Shown: positions 10,436 to 21,352, numbered from the stretch's first letter. The stretch: 64,000 bases of DNA from Harmothoe impar (GCA_947462335.1 OX381715.1:41702650-41766649), one strand, 5' to 3'. Numbers and translations: made by a program. The notes: a model not told the origin generated them from the letters alone.

Positions 10436-10600
10436 AAGGTAGGCCGTTAGGTGGGACCCACGTCACTTATTCCATATGGGGCCCACCACATTTTTGTCCT
10501 GGGCTAACTGCTGGGACCAAAATGGGCTTGCGCAGATTTTAATTGAGCATATCCATATGGGCTTGGGGTGGGGCCCATGTGGGCTTTTTAAAATTTCTTT
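10436..10600. repeat. GGGCCCA-rich repeat, block 1
   Basis: Dense GGGCCCA / TGGGCC motifs (GTGGGACCCACG, ATGGGGCCCACC, GGGGCCCATGTGGGC). Similar wording recurs in reverse sense at 11110-11340, 11445-11560 and 11655-11790, so the stretch is probably one fragmented dispersed repeat. Confidence 0.45.
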
Positions 10601-11109
10601 TCATGTTTGTTTTTTCTTTTTGGGGGGGGGGGTGATATAGGGTTGTAAACTCTACTGTAGTTTTTTGCCATTATTTGATATTCTGATGTTATGGCCCATG
10701 ACCCAACTAAGTTGGTTCCTCCATATAGGTAGGAATCTCTTCCTCTACCATTTAGATGGTAGAGAAATGCATCCTTTAGCTGACTTACTTTTGGGCTGGA
10801 CATATTTCTTACCTTATGTAATGCAGCCAGCAGGCAGGCAGCATGTGTGTGAGAGCTTAGTCAGTGGCAGGATTATATGTTGTTATGACATTCAGGGAAG
10901 AGGTGTTTGTATCAGGATGCTGTTTGTTGCCATATTCATATGCAGAATGGGGTTATAAAACATGGCATTCCAAGAATCTATTATGAAATCTGTTATATTC
11001 CCAACCATCCTGGAGTTATTGAGAAACCATAAACTTTTGTTATCCAAATACAAAAAGCTTTGTTGGACGTATCACTTTCGACAAGGTCATCTAGTGGTTT
11101 GTTCAAGAA
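10601..11109. other. No feature recognised
   Basis: Holds a poly-G run at about 10621-10632 and otherwise unique sequence between two GGGCCCA-rich blocks. The longest frame here (97 aa) has no recognisable domain. Confidence 0.3.
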
Positions 11110-11790
11110 CATTACTTGCCCACTTGACCCAGGTCCAGCCCAGATAAATCCCATCCATGAGAGGGAATGGAATTTGCAAAGTACCCATGAAAGTTAAGTT
11201 GATGGCCCGAACCCAGAAAGTTAAGTGGTGGGCTAACCCAAATGGGACCCACCTTACAATAATAAAGCCCATATTAAGCCCACCGACCCTTTAGCCCACT
11301 TTGCCCAAATCCATCCCAAGTGAAACCCATCTTGATATAACAGGATAGCAACTTTACTTAAAATGTTAATTTCAAATCACTTCTAACAGACATAAATTAA
11401 AGTATTTCAAATGTAGCTAAATGATTATATTTGGAGTTTGGTCTGTGGACTGAGCCCAGCTGGGGCCCACCTAGCAGCCCAAGTTTACTCCCATAGAAAT
11501 CCCGAGTAAGTCTAGCCCACATTCACTAGATCCAGCCCAGGCAAAACCCACTTTGATACAGAGCCATGAAAGTTGCACTATAACTTATACTTTCCAAGAG
11601 CAACCAAAGATGAGTATGTTTCAAAGTATTTACAACATATTTTAGGAAAGAATTGCTGATGGGCTTGGCTCATCTGGAATCTTACTGGTAGCCCTGGACA
11701 AAAATGAGGAAAACCCAGATATGGGCAAACCCAGCTGGCCCAAGTAAAACACAAATGGGCCTCAGGGACCAATGTTATCTGGGAATATAG
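11110..11790. repeat. GGGCCCA-rich repeat, blocks 2-4
   Basis: Recurrent CCAGCCCA, GGGCTAACCCAAATGGG, TTAAGCCCACC, CTGGGGCCCACC and CCAGCCCAGGCAAAACCC motifs, separated by AT-rich spacers. Compositionally the complement of block 1. Origin unknown. Confidence 0.45.
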
Positions 11791-12272
11791 ATATAAAGCC
11801 ATATGATAATATAGTCAGTTTATCATTAGGATGAGGGATGAGGTGAGGATGAGGCAATAAAATTAAACGAATCAATTAATTCAGGTATATAGATGTTATA
11901 TCTTACAAAACTAATACACGTCTTAAAGGAGCTCTGAATCCACGACGTCATTTGCGTGCAAAACTCGGTTGGGGCTAGGTCACCAACGAGATGCATATTT
12001 CGTGGGCAAACCTTAAGTTGAAAATATACTGAAACAAGCCTCTAGATGAATATAATGACAACCCTTATTTGGCCTATTTAAATACAACTGAACTTGATAA
12101 TGCCTCTGCGAAAATGGCCGTGGTACCCCCTACGCCTAGCACCTTACATACTAGCAGCAGGCCTGGCCTGAGTGAATGGTGTGATGGTAGATTATATTGG
12201 ATGACAAAGTCCCTTTGATGTGAAGGCTGGATCTGACACTGACATTTACTCACTCCTGCAGGTCCAGATTCT
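11791..12272. other. No feature recognised
   Basis: AT-rich, unique-looking. No coding or transposon evidence. Confidence 0.3.
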
Positions 12273-12516
12273 CAACCATTTAAGGGCAGCAGAGTGCTTT
12301 AATAATACACTTTGTCGTCATGATGCATGAATATAGCCCTGGCGAGTAACTCGCCAGTCCTGCATTCAAGCATCATGCCGACCCTACAGGGTTAAAACAC
12401 TCACAAAGGGTCGACATGATGCACCAATGCAGCACGGGCAAATTACTCACCACAGCTGCATTAGTGCATCATGCCGACACATGTCATATTTTGGTAATAT
12501 CGTCTTAAAGGGTTAA
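12273..12516. mobile_element. TH element copy, B-to-A, near full length, abuts next copy
   Basis: Left CAACCATTTAAGGGCAGCAGAGTGCTTTAA (end B), hairpin GGCGAGTAACTCGCC, central GGGTCGACATGATGCACC, and right ACACATGTCATATTTTGG...GTCTTAAAGGGTTAA (end A). Shares TTAA 12513-12516 with the next copy. Confidence 0.9.
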
Positions 12517-12745
12517 CCATTTAAGGATAACAGAATGCTTTATTCATAGCCTTTGTCGTCATGATGCATGCATATAGCCCTTGTTGGCCTGCATTCACGT
12601 ATTATTCCAACCATAGGTATCAATCCTTTTTGATTGATATGTGGTTTGATGCAACTGTGACAAGTTACTAGCCAGGCCTGCATACATGTATCGTGAAAAT
12701 AAAGGGCATGATGCATTAAAGGTCTATTCTGCCCTTGAAGGTCTT
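12513..12745. mobile_element. TH element copy, degenerate, abuts previous copy
   Basis: Left TTAACCATTTAAGGATAACAGAATGC (end B), then CTTTGTCGTCATGATGCATG. The middle is eroded. Right AAGGGCATGATGCATTAAAGG...CTGCCCTTGAAGG (end B-like). Confidence 0.75.
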
Positions 12746-12972
12746 GAAGGTCGCAGCAGCTATTTTGGGGGAGATATCCTGTTTTTGAGTGTACCTAATC
12801 CTGTAGTTAAATACAAATACACTTGTGTTCTAAGTTTAAAAATGTCCTGGTAGCCACTATTATATTTGTTTAGAAAGAATGATGTTGCCTTTTATTGAAG
12901 TCACAATTTTTTTTTAAAGTGAAAAAATGACGGAAGCGATCCTTTCAATACCCATTGTTGTGATCCCACTAA

Positions 12973-13475
12973 TTATTATACCTAGCATATGATAGTCCTA
13001 TCTCTTAAGCACTGAAACCAATACGCCCACCCCAGTGGCGTATTGAGGCAATACGCCCACCCAGTGGGCGTATTGAGAAAGTCACGTGATCACTTATTGA
13101 CCAATGAGAGTGAAGCTTTGGCCGATTTTGTTTATGTCAAAACAATCGCCGATTGCCGATTTCAATGGTGATTCTCTCAATTAATCAGCATGTTTCTGAT
13201 AGTTTAATGATTGGAAAGGATAGATAGTGTCGACTTGCATGCATAACAAACTTTACAGCATGTAAATCGGACTAGAAATACGTGTTTTAAACAAATAAAC
13301 AACCAAAAAATATTGGAGACATCTAGCAGTCATCAGCCTGATCAGGCCAACTAAAAAAACGAAAATCGGCAATGGGTAATAACACTATTAACAGTCACCA
13401 TTTCTCTATTTAAATACACAAACTAGGTGTTTAATGAATAATGGAGTTAGTACTATCATATGCTAGGTATAATAA
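12973..13475. mobile_element. 503-bp MITE with 24-bp inverted ends and internal palindromes
   Basis: Left TTATTATACCTAGCATATG followed by ATAGT (12973-12996) is the exact reverse complement of 13452-13475. Inside are two adjacent palindromes, CAATACGCCCACC...GGCGTATTG (about 13020-13078), and repeated CGATTTTCG/CGCCGATT motifs. The interior is non-coding. Superfamily not determined. Confidence 0.7.
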
Positions 13476-13546
13476 ACCAAAGTATACGTATGAAAGATAT
13501 TGATGGAACATCAATGACCAAAAACAGATATCAATAGAGTAACAAA

Positions 13547-13792
13547 TTAACCCTTAAAATGATGGCATGTTGTTAAAATATGACTTTTGTCGTCATGATG
13601 CACCAATGCAGCCCCAGCGAGTTATTCGCCAGTGCTGCATTGGTGAATAATGCCGAGCCTATAGTATACAAGAGTGTCTCAACCTTGTAGGGTCGGCATG
13701 ATGCTTGAATCTAGACCTGCGAGTTTCTTGCATGGGCTGCATTTATGCATCATGGCGACCAAGGGTACGATGGATTAATGTCTATGATTAAA
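13547..13792. mobile_element. TH element copy, A-to-B, near full length
   Basis: Left TTAACCCTTAAAATGATGGC...TTTTGTCGTCATGATGCACC (end A). Central TAGGGTCGGCATGATGCTTG. Right CATGGCGACCAAGGGTACGATGG (end B), with the tip decayed. Confidence 0.8.
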
Positions 13793-13857
13793 AACGTTGA
13801 ACACTCTCCTGAGAAGAAGTAACTGCTGATTCATGTTTCTTGGTACTTTAAAGTCTG

Positions 13858-14097
13858 AACCCTTTAAGGGTCGCACAGTGCCTTAATGGGCATGTCCTTG
13901 ACTCAGCAGTGTTGCACTTTACCGACCCTATGGGGTTTATACATGTATACCAATGTCAGTCTATCGACAGACCGAAGTTAATCTATCAATCATTCGTCAA
14001 TGTTTTCGAGTGAAAATGGTATAATACCATGGATGAAGGGCTGCATGGTTTCATGCATCCTCACCACCAAGGCTCACATGCGGCCCCTAAATGGTTC
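13858..14097. mobile_element. TH element copy, degenerate or interrupted
   Basis: Left AACCCTTTAAGGGTCGCACAGTGCC (end B) and right CCACCAAGGCTCACATGCGGCCCCTAAATGG are recognisable. The middle is replaced by unrelated AT-rich sequence containing TCTATCGACAGACCG. Confidence 0.5.
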
Positions 14098-15090
14098 TAC
14101 CTCACGACTTAATAATGTTGTCATGCCTACGGACTATTCTAATTTAAAATTAGACCCAGTGTATAAACGTACATTTACATAAAGATGCAAGATATATATA
14201 GCCTAGATTTAACTGATGGCCATACCCAATGGAAACCTCTATTAACTTTGATGTAACTTTCAAAATGTAGATCAACTTCATCAAAATAACACATCTGGAA
14301 ATACTCCCAAATATTGGTGACAAACACATAAAACAGAGACGCTTTTGATAGTTTGAAACATTCAATTAAACAATGGCATGAGCGTTGAAAAGGACAGGCA
14401 GGAAATAAAGCCGCCTCGTGCTGCTTTGTAGCACGCTAGCGCCTCGTTCTGAGACTTCTTGTTTCCTTCATGTTGGACTAGTTGCACCTTCTAGCCCCTA
14501 ATTGACCCTGTCATGTTGAGAGCCAAGGGAGGACTGACAAGGGAATGGTTCTTCTAGGAGTCTTTTGTCTTCTGTGAAAGGAGAAAACCTGTAATGGTTA
14601 GCCCATCTCTGTCTCTGCTTGTTTTCCCAGTGATTCCTCCTTGCTCAGATTCACCCGTACTTCAACATTCCTTGAGTTTCCTCGGCTGTTGAGGGGATTT
14701 TCTCTATCTGTGTGAATTACTTTGTTTACATGTTAACCATTTTGAATCGTTTTATTTATACTAAAACTTTGAGTGAATCCATTTTTATGAATTAAGGCAT
14801 TGACATTTTTATTGGCTATGCACTGTGGACTTATACAAAAGCAGTACAATATTACAAAGGCTGATGGAAATAACGATAAATCCGTTTAATAACTTCATAT
14901 GATCAGTCCATGACGTATGTACGATAGCATAAAACAAGATGATGGATGTGACAATACAATCAAGTATTTAATAGCAATGAGAGATGCAAGCTTGGAGGAA
15001 AATGGTTTCGATGCTCCATTTATCAGGTCAGTCAGATGATGCGGTCAGGGTGTTTCATGATTTCTTTTTTCTGGCACAACTTGTTAGACA
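14098..15090. other. No feature recognised
   Basis: Unique-looking non-coding sequence. A small hairpin, CCTCGTGCTGC / GTAGCACGCTAGCGCCTCG (about 14413-14446), is the only local structure noted. Confidence 0.3.
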
Positions 15091-15091
15091 T

Positions 15092-15160
15092 CATTAATCC
15101 ATCATGATGACAACGGGACATAAAGCATTAACAAAGCACTATGCTGCCGTTGCCGGGTTA
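15092..15160. mobile_element. TH element fragment, right end B
   Basis: CATCATGATGACAACGGGACATAAAGCATTAA...GCACTATGCTGCCGTTGCCGGGTTA resembles a decayed end B. No left half. Confidence 0.5.
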
Positions 15161-15259
15161 CACCCCAAGCCGGTCCCCCTGTCAGGGCCACCTAACAACG
15201 ATCCCTGTTAGGGCCCTGTCCCCCTGTCACTGCCACCGTCCTCAGCCACCATTAACCCC

Positions 15260-15294
15260 TTTACCCTTTAAGGATGGCATGTCGCTATAATTAG
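15260..15294. mobile_element. TH element fragment, left end A tip
   Basis: TTTACCCTTTAAGGATGGC then ATGTCGCTATAA, end A only, cut after about 35 bp. Confidence 0.6.
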
Positions 15295-15652
15295 GTACCG
15301 CGCATAAGCGAGTCAAAGCGGCGAAATCGCCGATCCTCAGAGAAAAAGTCTTTACAAGCCTCCAGAGACCAGGAAAATTAATGTACAGAAATCTCAAACC
15401 CCTCAATAGAAATATATGGATCTGCTAGTTTGAAATATCATTAGTATTAAGTAGGTTGTACTTGCTATGCATGTGCAAATGGGTCTTCACTGGGGGTCAT
15501 TTTGGGTCAAATTACAGGTTTTGTCACCTGTTTTCCTGCAGCTGATTTGACTCTCTGTCATATAAACTGGATTTCCCATTGCACCATACATTGCACATGA
15601 AATATACCAGCACCGTTGATTAGGATACACATCAGGCTTCACTGTGGTCCCC
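15295..15652. other. No feature recognised
   Basis: Non-coding, unique-looking. Confidence 0.3.
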
Positions 15653-15751
15653 GGGACGAACCAAAATTATTAGAATTTATTACTTTTGTAGCATTTAATA
15701 GAAAATAATAGGTTAAAAAACATATTATTATTGAAAAAAAATGTTCGTCCC
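15653..15751. repeat. Short foldback with GGGACGAAC ends
   Basis: GGGACGAAC at 15653 and its complement GTTCGTCCC at 15743-15751 bound an AT-rich 80-bp interior with weak further pairing (AATTATTA / AATAATAAT). Possible short MITE. Confidence 0.35.
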
Positions 15752-16586
15752 ACCCCTCACACTGAAGTTCAAAATAGTCATTACAATCATGTAAAGAGAG
15801 CTAAGCAATCCTGTGGATGGTGCAGTGGCAAAATCAAATCATAGTTATTTTTCTATACAAATCCTATATAGCATACTGGTAAGCTTGAAAAAAATGACGC
15901 TAATTTTCATAAAAGAATATTATGGTATTGATGTTGACATGTCATGGGTAGTATGTGTTTCAAATTACAAGAGGATTGGACTGCTAGTTAACAATCTATG
16001 GCACCATTTGCAGTATAGCATTTGTGACAAACGTACATATTAGTGATCTTGCCATTTTAAAACAAATATGACTCAAAAGATACACATAGGAAATGATCTG
16101 AGAAAGATTATTCATGCTCTATGTAACATGTAGATGCATTACATGTAATACCAAAGTCCTCAAGTATGTATTCCTTGAACTAGGTATGGGGTCAAAATGG
16201 CAGAATGGCCATTTTCAGTGGTAAGGGATTGGCATATCTGCCATGTTAGAGGGTACAATATTTCAATACAAATATGTCTGAACATATTCTGAAGATATTT
16301 ATTCAATGTCCATATATAGTTGACTGGAAAATATCTTTTTTTCAACTGAGAATTGTCATCAAAATAAGTGTAATATCACTCTGAAATTGGCCCATTGGCT
16401 ATTGAAAATGAAAGATGCTAAATGGCTGAAACTTATATTTTTGGAAAATTCATATAAAATTAATTACTGAACGTATCTTAACATAGTTACCATCATTCTT
16501 CAGCATTCTTTATCGGCTTCCTAACCAGTATAACAGTTTTGTTCAGGTAAGGGTTTCTTCAAACTATCCGTGGTACCTACTATAAT
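15752..16586. other. No feature recognised
   Basis: AT-rich. Short frames only, with no domain or splice support. Confidence 0.3.
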
Positions 16587-16587
16587 A

Positions 16588-16765
16588 TGACATTACATTT
16601 TGTCATCATTTTGCAGCAAGCCAGCCCTGGTGAGTAACATATCCTTGCTGCATTGGTGCATCATCCTGACCCCTCAGGAGTGTCTCAACCCGTAGGATGG
16701 GCATGATGCTTGAGTGTTACACACCAGGGCTGCATTCATGAATAATGACGACTGTGCATTATTAA
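16588..16765. mobile_element. TH element copy, left tip lost
   Basis: Keeps CATTTTGTCATCATTTTGCAGC, CAGCCCTGGTGAGTAAC, GTGTCTCAACCCGTAGG and GGGCATGATGCTTGAG, ending AATGACGACTGTGCATTATTAA at a TTAA (16762-16765). Confidence 0.75.
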
Positions 16766-16869
16766 CACGAAAACTCCAGTGCTGACTCATTGACCACTGC
16801 ATTGACTTGTGGAGTATCAACTCGACCCTAAAATTGTCATGATAAGTGTGTTTTTGTTACCAAAATTGG

Positions 16870-16935
16870 ATAAAGATTTCTGTTTGGTTAGGGAGGGTCG
16901 GGTAACCTGAAACCCACCTTTAATTCATTTTTTCA
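16870..16935. repeat. Fragment of the GTTTGTTTCAGG MITE family
   Basis: TTAGGGAGGGTCGGGTAACCTGAAACCCACC resembles one end of the elements at 33389-33631 and 53953-54255 (TCGGTCAGGTGACCTGAAAC). Only one end is present. Confidence 0.35.
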
Positions 16936-17137
16936 CCATCCACATGACATAATATCATACCTTTTCCCTCCCTTCCTTTCCCCCCACAGCACCCTCCATC
17001 TCCGTCCAACAGCTCATATGCCAATCCAAGTCCTTTATAGTAAATCAGTGACTTAAGGGACTTGATGTTCGCTGCAGGGTGCTGCTGAGTCCCAAACCCA
17101 TGTTCTTATGGATGCCAGACAAACGCTCTACTGTATT

Positions 17138-17471
17138 GGTGTAGGGACCTCATCGGTGTAGGGACCTCATCGATGTAGGGACCTCATCGGTGTAGGGACC
17201 TCATCGGTGTAGGGACCTCATCGGTGTAGGGACCTCATCGGTGTAGGGACCTCATCGGTGTAGGGACCTCATCGGTGTAGGGACCTCATCGGTGTAGGGA
17301 CCTCATCGGTGTAGGGACCTCATCGGTGTAGGGACCTCATCGGTGTAGGGACCTCATCGGTGTAGGGACCTCATCGGTGTAGGGACCTCATCGGTGTAGG
17401 GACCTCATCGGTGTAGGGACCTCATCGGTGTAGGGACCTCATCGGTGTAGGGACCTCATCGGTGTAGGGAC
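17138..17471 (+). repeat. 17-bp minisatellite, about 19-20 copies
   Basis: Perfect or nearly perfect tandem array of CGGTGTAGGGACCTCAT (17 bp). One unit near 17163 reads CGATGTAGG. There are no unique spacers, so it is not CRISPR. It sits in sequence with no gene evidence. Unit length 17 is not a multiple of three, so it would not keep one reading frame if translated. Confidence 0.95.
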
Positions 17472-17748
17472 AGTGCTTAAAGGTTTAAATCAACTGACAG
17501 GAGACGAGAATGTATTCAAGTCCGGTCCCAGCGTCTTGATTGGAGGCCCGGAGGCTTCAGCTCAATTTGGAGACGACAAGTCAACATTGTCAAAACCCCT
17601 TACAAACTCTCTCCCCAAGTGCCCCCACAATGCCCGAGTAGTGGCAATATTTGTCGGCTGTCGGCAGAGCGTGAATATCTGTTTGACAAGTTGTAATCAG
17701 GATGGGAGTTATTTGGTGTTCCCTGTTCAGCCTTCATTGCTCTGTTCA
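17472..17748 (+). other. Open frame of unknown status after the minisatellite
   Basis: A + strand frame stays open through here (17473-17772) and is somewhat GC-richer than its surroundings. I recognise no domain. Its last codons come from the tip of a TH copy (AACCCTTTAAGG), so as drawn it is not a gene. Splice-flanked coding within it is not excluded, but nothing supports it. Confidence 0.2.
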
Positions 17749-17909
17749 TTAAACCCTTTAAGGACTGAATAATGCTCTAATGCATCATGCTGTTGGTCGT
17801 CATGATGCTTGAATCCAGCCCTGGCAAGTAACTCGCCAGGGCTGCATCATGCTGACCATACGAGGTTGAGATACTCCCAAAGTAAGACATGCAGGACCTA
17901 AGGGGTTAA
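17749..17909. mobile_element. TH element copy, internally deleted, abuts next copy
   Basis: Left TTAAACCCTTTAAGGACTG...CTAATGCATCATGC (end B). Hairpin CAGCCCTGGCAAGTAACTC/GCCAGGGCTGCAT. The right part is shortened to GACATGCAGGACCTAAGGGGTTAA. Shares TTAA 17906-17909 with the next copy. Confidence 0.85.
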
Positions 17910-18197
17910 CCTTCTAAGGGCAGCATAGTGCTTCTTAAAGTGCTTTAGCAATGGTCACCATAAAGCATGGATACAACTATGGCAAGTAACTCACCACGGG
18001 TGTATTCCTGAATCATGCCTACCCTACACAGTTGGTACACTCTCAAAGAGTTGGCATGATACACTCTCAAATAGTTGGCATGATACAATCTCAATAAGTT
18101 GGCATGATACATCAAAATAGTGCTGGCAAATTGGCAATGTTTTGATGCATCATGACGAAAAATGATGGTGTACTTTATCATGCGACACTGAAATATG
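17906..18197. mobile_element. TH element copy with internal 24-bp triplication
   Basis: Left TTAACCTTCTAAGGGCAGCATAGTGC (end B). Inside, the unit ACACTCTCAAAGAGTTGGCA plus TGAT is repeated three times (18037-18108). The right part keeps TTGATGCATCATGACG before decaying. Confidence 0.8.
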
Positions 18198-18566
18198 TGG
18201 TTTATGCTTAAGTAGGCCGGCACAGTAAAAATATTCCTTTCAAGAAGTAAAATTAAATACATTGATGATGAATCAGAAGATGCTCATATAAACCCGAAGA
18301 CGGTATCGAATTTCCATACAACGGATCATACCATATATATAGACCTCCCATCGGGATAAAGCGTGCTGGGGATAGAGGATAGTATAACTGATTACAATAA
18401 AGGAATAAGATATTCTCAATATGAAAGGTTGTTCATAGTGTTCATAGTCCAGAGGGCTATTGTCTTTTTTCTATCATCATGACGACTTCTGACCTTCTAT
18501 ACCTTGTTGTCTCTGGTTGTAAATGTCACCGGGTTATTATAAATGTAACCATCGTTGACGACTTTA
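18198..18566. other. No feature recognised
   Basis: Non-coding spacer between TH copies. Confidence 0.3.
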
Positions 18567-18781
18567 TCTTCTAAGGGCAGCATACTGCTTCAACATGATG
18601 TTTCCCTTTGACAACATAATGCATGAATGCTGTATTTATTCATCATGTTGACCCCAGCAACCTCCTATATGGTGGGTCAATATGATGATGCAGCAGTGCA
18701 ACGCCGGCGAGTTACCAGTGCCCCAATGCTTCCCATAAACACAAATAAACATGAAGCATATCGCAGTTCTTACAGGGTTAA
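18567..18781. mobile_element. TH element copy, B end left, abuts next copy
   Basis: Left CTTCTAAGGGCAGCATACTGC. Eroded middle with GGTGGGTCAATATGATG and GCCGGCGAGTTACC. Right ATATCGCAGTTCTTACAGGGTTAA. Shares TTAA 18778-18781 with the next copy. Confidence 0.75.
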
Positions 18782-19031
18782 CCCTTTAAGGGCGGATGTC
18801 GCTAAAAGGTGACATTTGTCGTTATGATGCACCAATGCAGCCCCGATGAGTTACTCGCCGATGCTGTATTGGTGCATCATGCCAACCTTTCGGGAGTGTC
18901 TTAACCCCGGAGGGGGTCGGCATGATGTATGAATACAGCCCCAGCAAGTTACTCGCTGGGGCATAATTCATGCATCATGACGACCAAGGGCATGATTCAT
19001 TATTGCATTATGCCGTCCTCAATAGGGTTAA
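18778..19031. mobile_element. TH element copy, A-to-B, best complete example
   Basis: 254 bp from TTAA (18778) to TTAA (19028-19031). Left tip CCCTTTAAGGGCGG, end-A marker GTCGCTAAAAGGTGACATTT, first hairpin around GATGAGTTACTCGCC, central GGGGGTCGGCATGATG, second hairpin around GCAAGTTACTCGC, end-B marker GACCAAGGGCATGATTCAT, tip CCGTCCTCAATAGGGTTAA. No open frame of useful length, so it is non-autonomous. Confidence 0.9.
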
Positions 19032-20039
19032 ACCAGAGTGACGTAGATATGCTTTTCATTTTGTGGTAAATTTATTTGGCATGAGATTTGATTCGGTTTA
19101 TTTAACCACCTACCTGCGACAAAACCAGTGGTAATTGCTTTCTTGCTAGGTATCATTGCTCCTTGTTTGCCGTCCAGTGCATGATGTCAGAAGGGACCAG
19201 CTTCCTGTAGAAAATGTCACCATCTCACTCAAAACGTTTGACTTCACACTCTCTCTCTATAGTCAAGGCACTAACACGAGAAGAAAGGAAAATACCCACT
19301 GTCAAAGGTGTAGAAAGATCCGGGATATTAACTAATAAGCCCAGGCTAGTGCAAACAAGGTGAAATTAATATTTCAGGTTTAAAGAAGAAAATAATTATT
19401 GAGAGAATGTGAATTCTTCTCCGATGAACTCTTTAATGACTATATAATACCTTTGCCCTTCACAATAAAATTACTTTATATTGGGCAACCTGACAAAACA
19501 ATCAAGGATTGGACAATACAGCTATATAACAGCCCTGGTCATGCCACTTGCTCATCAGAGTATTTCAAAAACAGAAGACACTATACATTGCTCTACTCGA
19601 GCATGATGAGAGACCTACATAGTTCTATTTCTAGCCATCTGATCCTATTGGGAATGGATCTTTAAGTAGTGTTAGAGCTTAAACAGTGTTTTCCCACCTT
19701 AAGAGAGCTGAGTTTTGCGTGCATGCATGAAGGCCAACGAGATACGGTAACCTATAATCAAGTGTGCTCACGCGATACTCCTTCTAAAAAAACCGTCGAC
19801 CGGCTAAAAATAGATGTCTATTTCAAGACAGAGCCATCACCAAAGAAGTGCTAAAATAATGGTCGTTTTTATGATCAAAACGGACACAGACTCTTTCTTT
19901 GTCTATAGTTCTTATTTTCAAAGTCTAGTCGCCGTAAAACACTGAGGGGAGTTTCAGGAGTATGTTAATACGGTTTTATTTGTTTGTACGTGCATTAACT
20001 CTCTAGGGATGAAATGGCATCCCAATTATAAATTTTCCT
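19032..20039. other. No feature recognised
   Basis: Unique-looking AT-rich sequence. Short frames here (88 and 61 aa) show no domain and no splice context. Confidence 0.3.
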
Positions 20040-20255
20040 AAACCTTTGCACAAGGTAAACCACCAGGGAAATGTTAAACATGAACTGTTACTACGCAAGT
20101 GACACCAACAGTGCATCTCTAGCACGATCTGCTCCAGTTTGTAATGTACTTTATACCACACTTGGAAGGAAAGACAAAAGAAACGGCCTGCTTGTATTAT
20201 ATAAACAAAAGGTGAGAAAAACACTCACCACTGGTGTGGCATAAGTCAGTTAAAC
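20040..20255 (+). repeat. Dispersed repeat related to 39805-40045
   Basis: Shares TATACCACACTTGG, AACGGCCTGCTTGTAT (cf. AACTGCCTGTCTATAA), ACAAAAGGTGA and GTGGCATAAGTCAG with 39870-39975 in the same order. A third, inverted piece lies at 49795-49870. Class unknown. Confidence 0.5.
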
Positions 20256-21212
20256 CACTACCAGACCCCATTTTCCTATGCATCGGGTAATCATAACAAA
20301 CACTCAAAGATGATTACTCTCTGCCCTAGGCACCAGACTACGACCAAATTCGTCCATATTCATACTCATGTTTACCTTTATTCTTGTGTCATGCTGATAC
20401 TTAATTCTCCGCTTAGCCAATGTATTTCCAAGTGATATTCTCATATTTCATTTCAGATACAGCTATTCTTAACCTTCAATGATTCTTGGAGTGCATTTCC
20501 TCGGGAAAATAGTGCTGTGGTACAATACAGGCCTGTGTTGTTGGTATAACCATGTGGAAAACAAGTGCCCTTACGGAGCGGTCATTCAGCAGTGTGTGTA
20601 TAGATACATATGTGGGGGGGGGGGGGGCATTAACACTAACGGTATATAATCTATCAAAGAGAAGCATTGTCTCATCAAACAATAAATATTGGGATAATAC
20701 TATATAATATGCCAGGTACATATAATGATATAGGGTCTAGAAAAAGGAACTGAGTAGGGAATGGGGACCCTTTCTGTTATAGACTCCCACAGGCTTTTCT
20801 CATCACATGATCACATAATTATATATATAGATAATCTAATGCTCTAGAGGTAATTCTAGAACCATGTGCACCCCCTCACTCCCCAACTTCTGCAGAAAAT
20901 GACCTATCCCTTACCCATTGTTTCTGGGGTCAGCAAGTGTGGTCCTGAACTTCTTCTGTGACGTACATGGTCTGTGGCAGAGGTAATCCATTTGAGTGTT
21001 TTATTTTGATTGCCACTGCACTGGAGATTGTACCAGACCCCTGTCCTGTGGATAGTGGCTAATCTAAGTCCCGGTTGAGCACACTCGTATGTGAATTGTG
21101 ATCAGCCTTGACTGTCGCCATTATCATGGTCTGTCAGTGTTCTAACTACTATTTCATTAGGAAACATACAGTGTGTTCTATTACATATTTTAGTTTGGCG
21201 TGCTTGACTATT
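20256..21212. other. No gene; poly-G run
   Basis: Contains a run of about 17 G at 20611-20627 and otherwise unremarkable non-coding sequence. Confidence 0.35.
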
Positions 21213-21352
21213 GTGCATCACTAGTGCATCATGTGAACTCTTCGGGATTGTATCAATCTCATGACAAATGCAAGCAGAGCTAGCTAGCGCTGCGTCCATG
21301 AAGTGAGATGGCATAGTGCATTTATAGCATAACGTTGCTCTTAAAGTGTTAA
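21213..21352. mobile_element. TH element copy, degenerate
   Basis: TTGTGCATCACTAGTGCATCATG, a TTCGGGATTGTATCAATC centre and right GATGGCATAGTGCATT...GCTCTTAAAGTGTTAA (end B). Left end absent. Confidence 0.55.

Noticed and set aside
13020..13078. CAATACGCCC palindromes as a transcription terminator or operator
   Set aside because: Context is a eukaryotic MITE with matching inverted ends. No operon or promoter nearby.
17138..17471. Regular repeats reminiscent of a CRISPR array
   Set aside because: Units are contiguous 17-mers without unique spacers and there are no cas genes. It is a minisatellite in eukaryotic DNA.
18627..18812. 61-aa frame across two abutting TH copies
   Set aside because: Derived from repeat sequence, with no codon or domain evidence.
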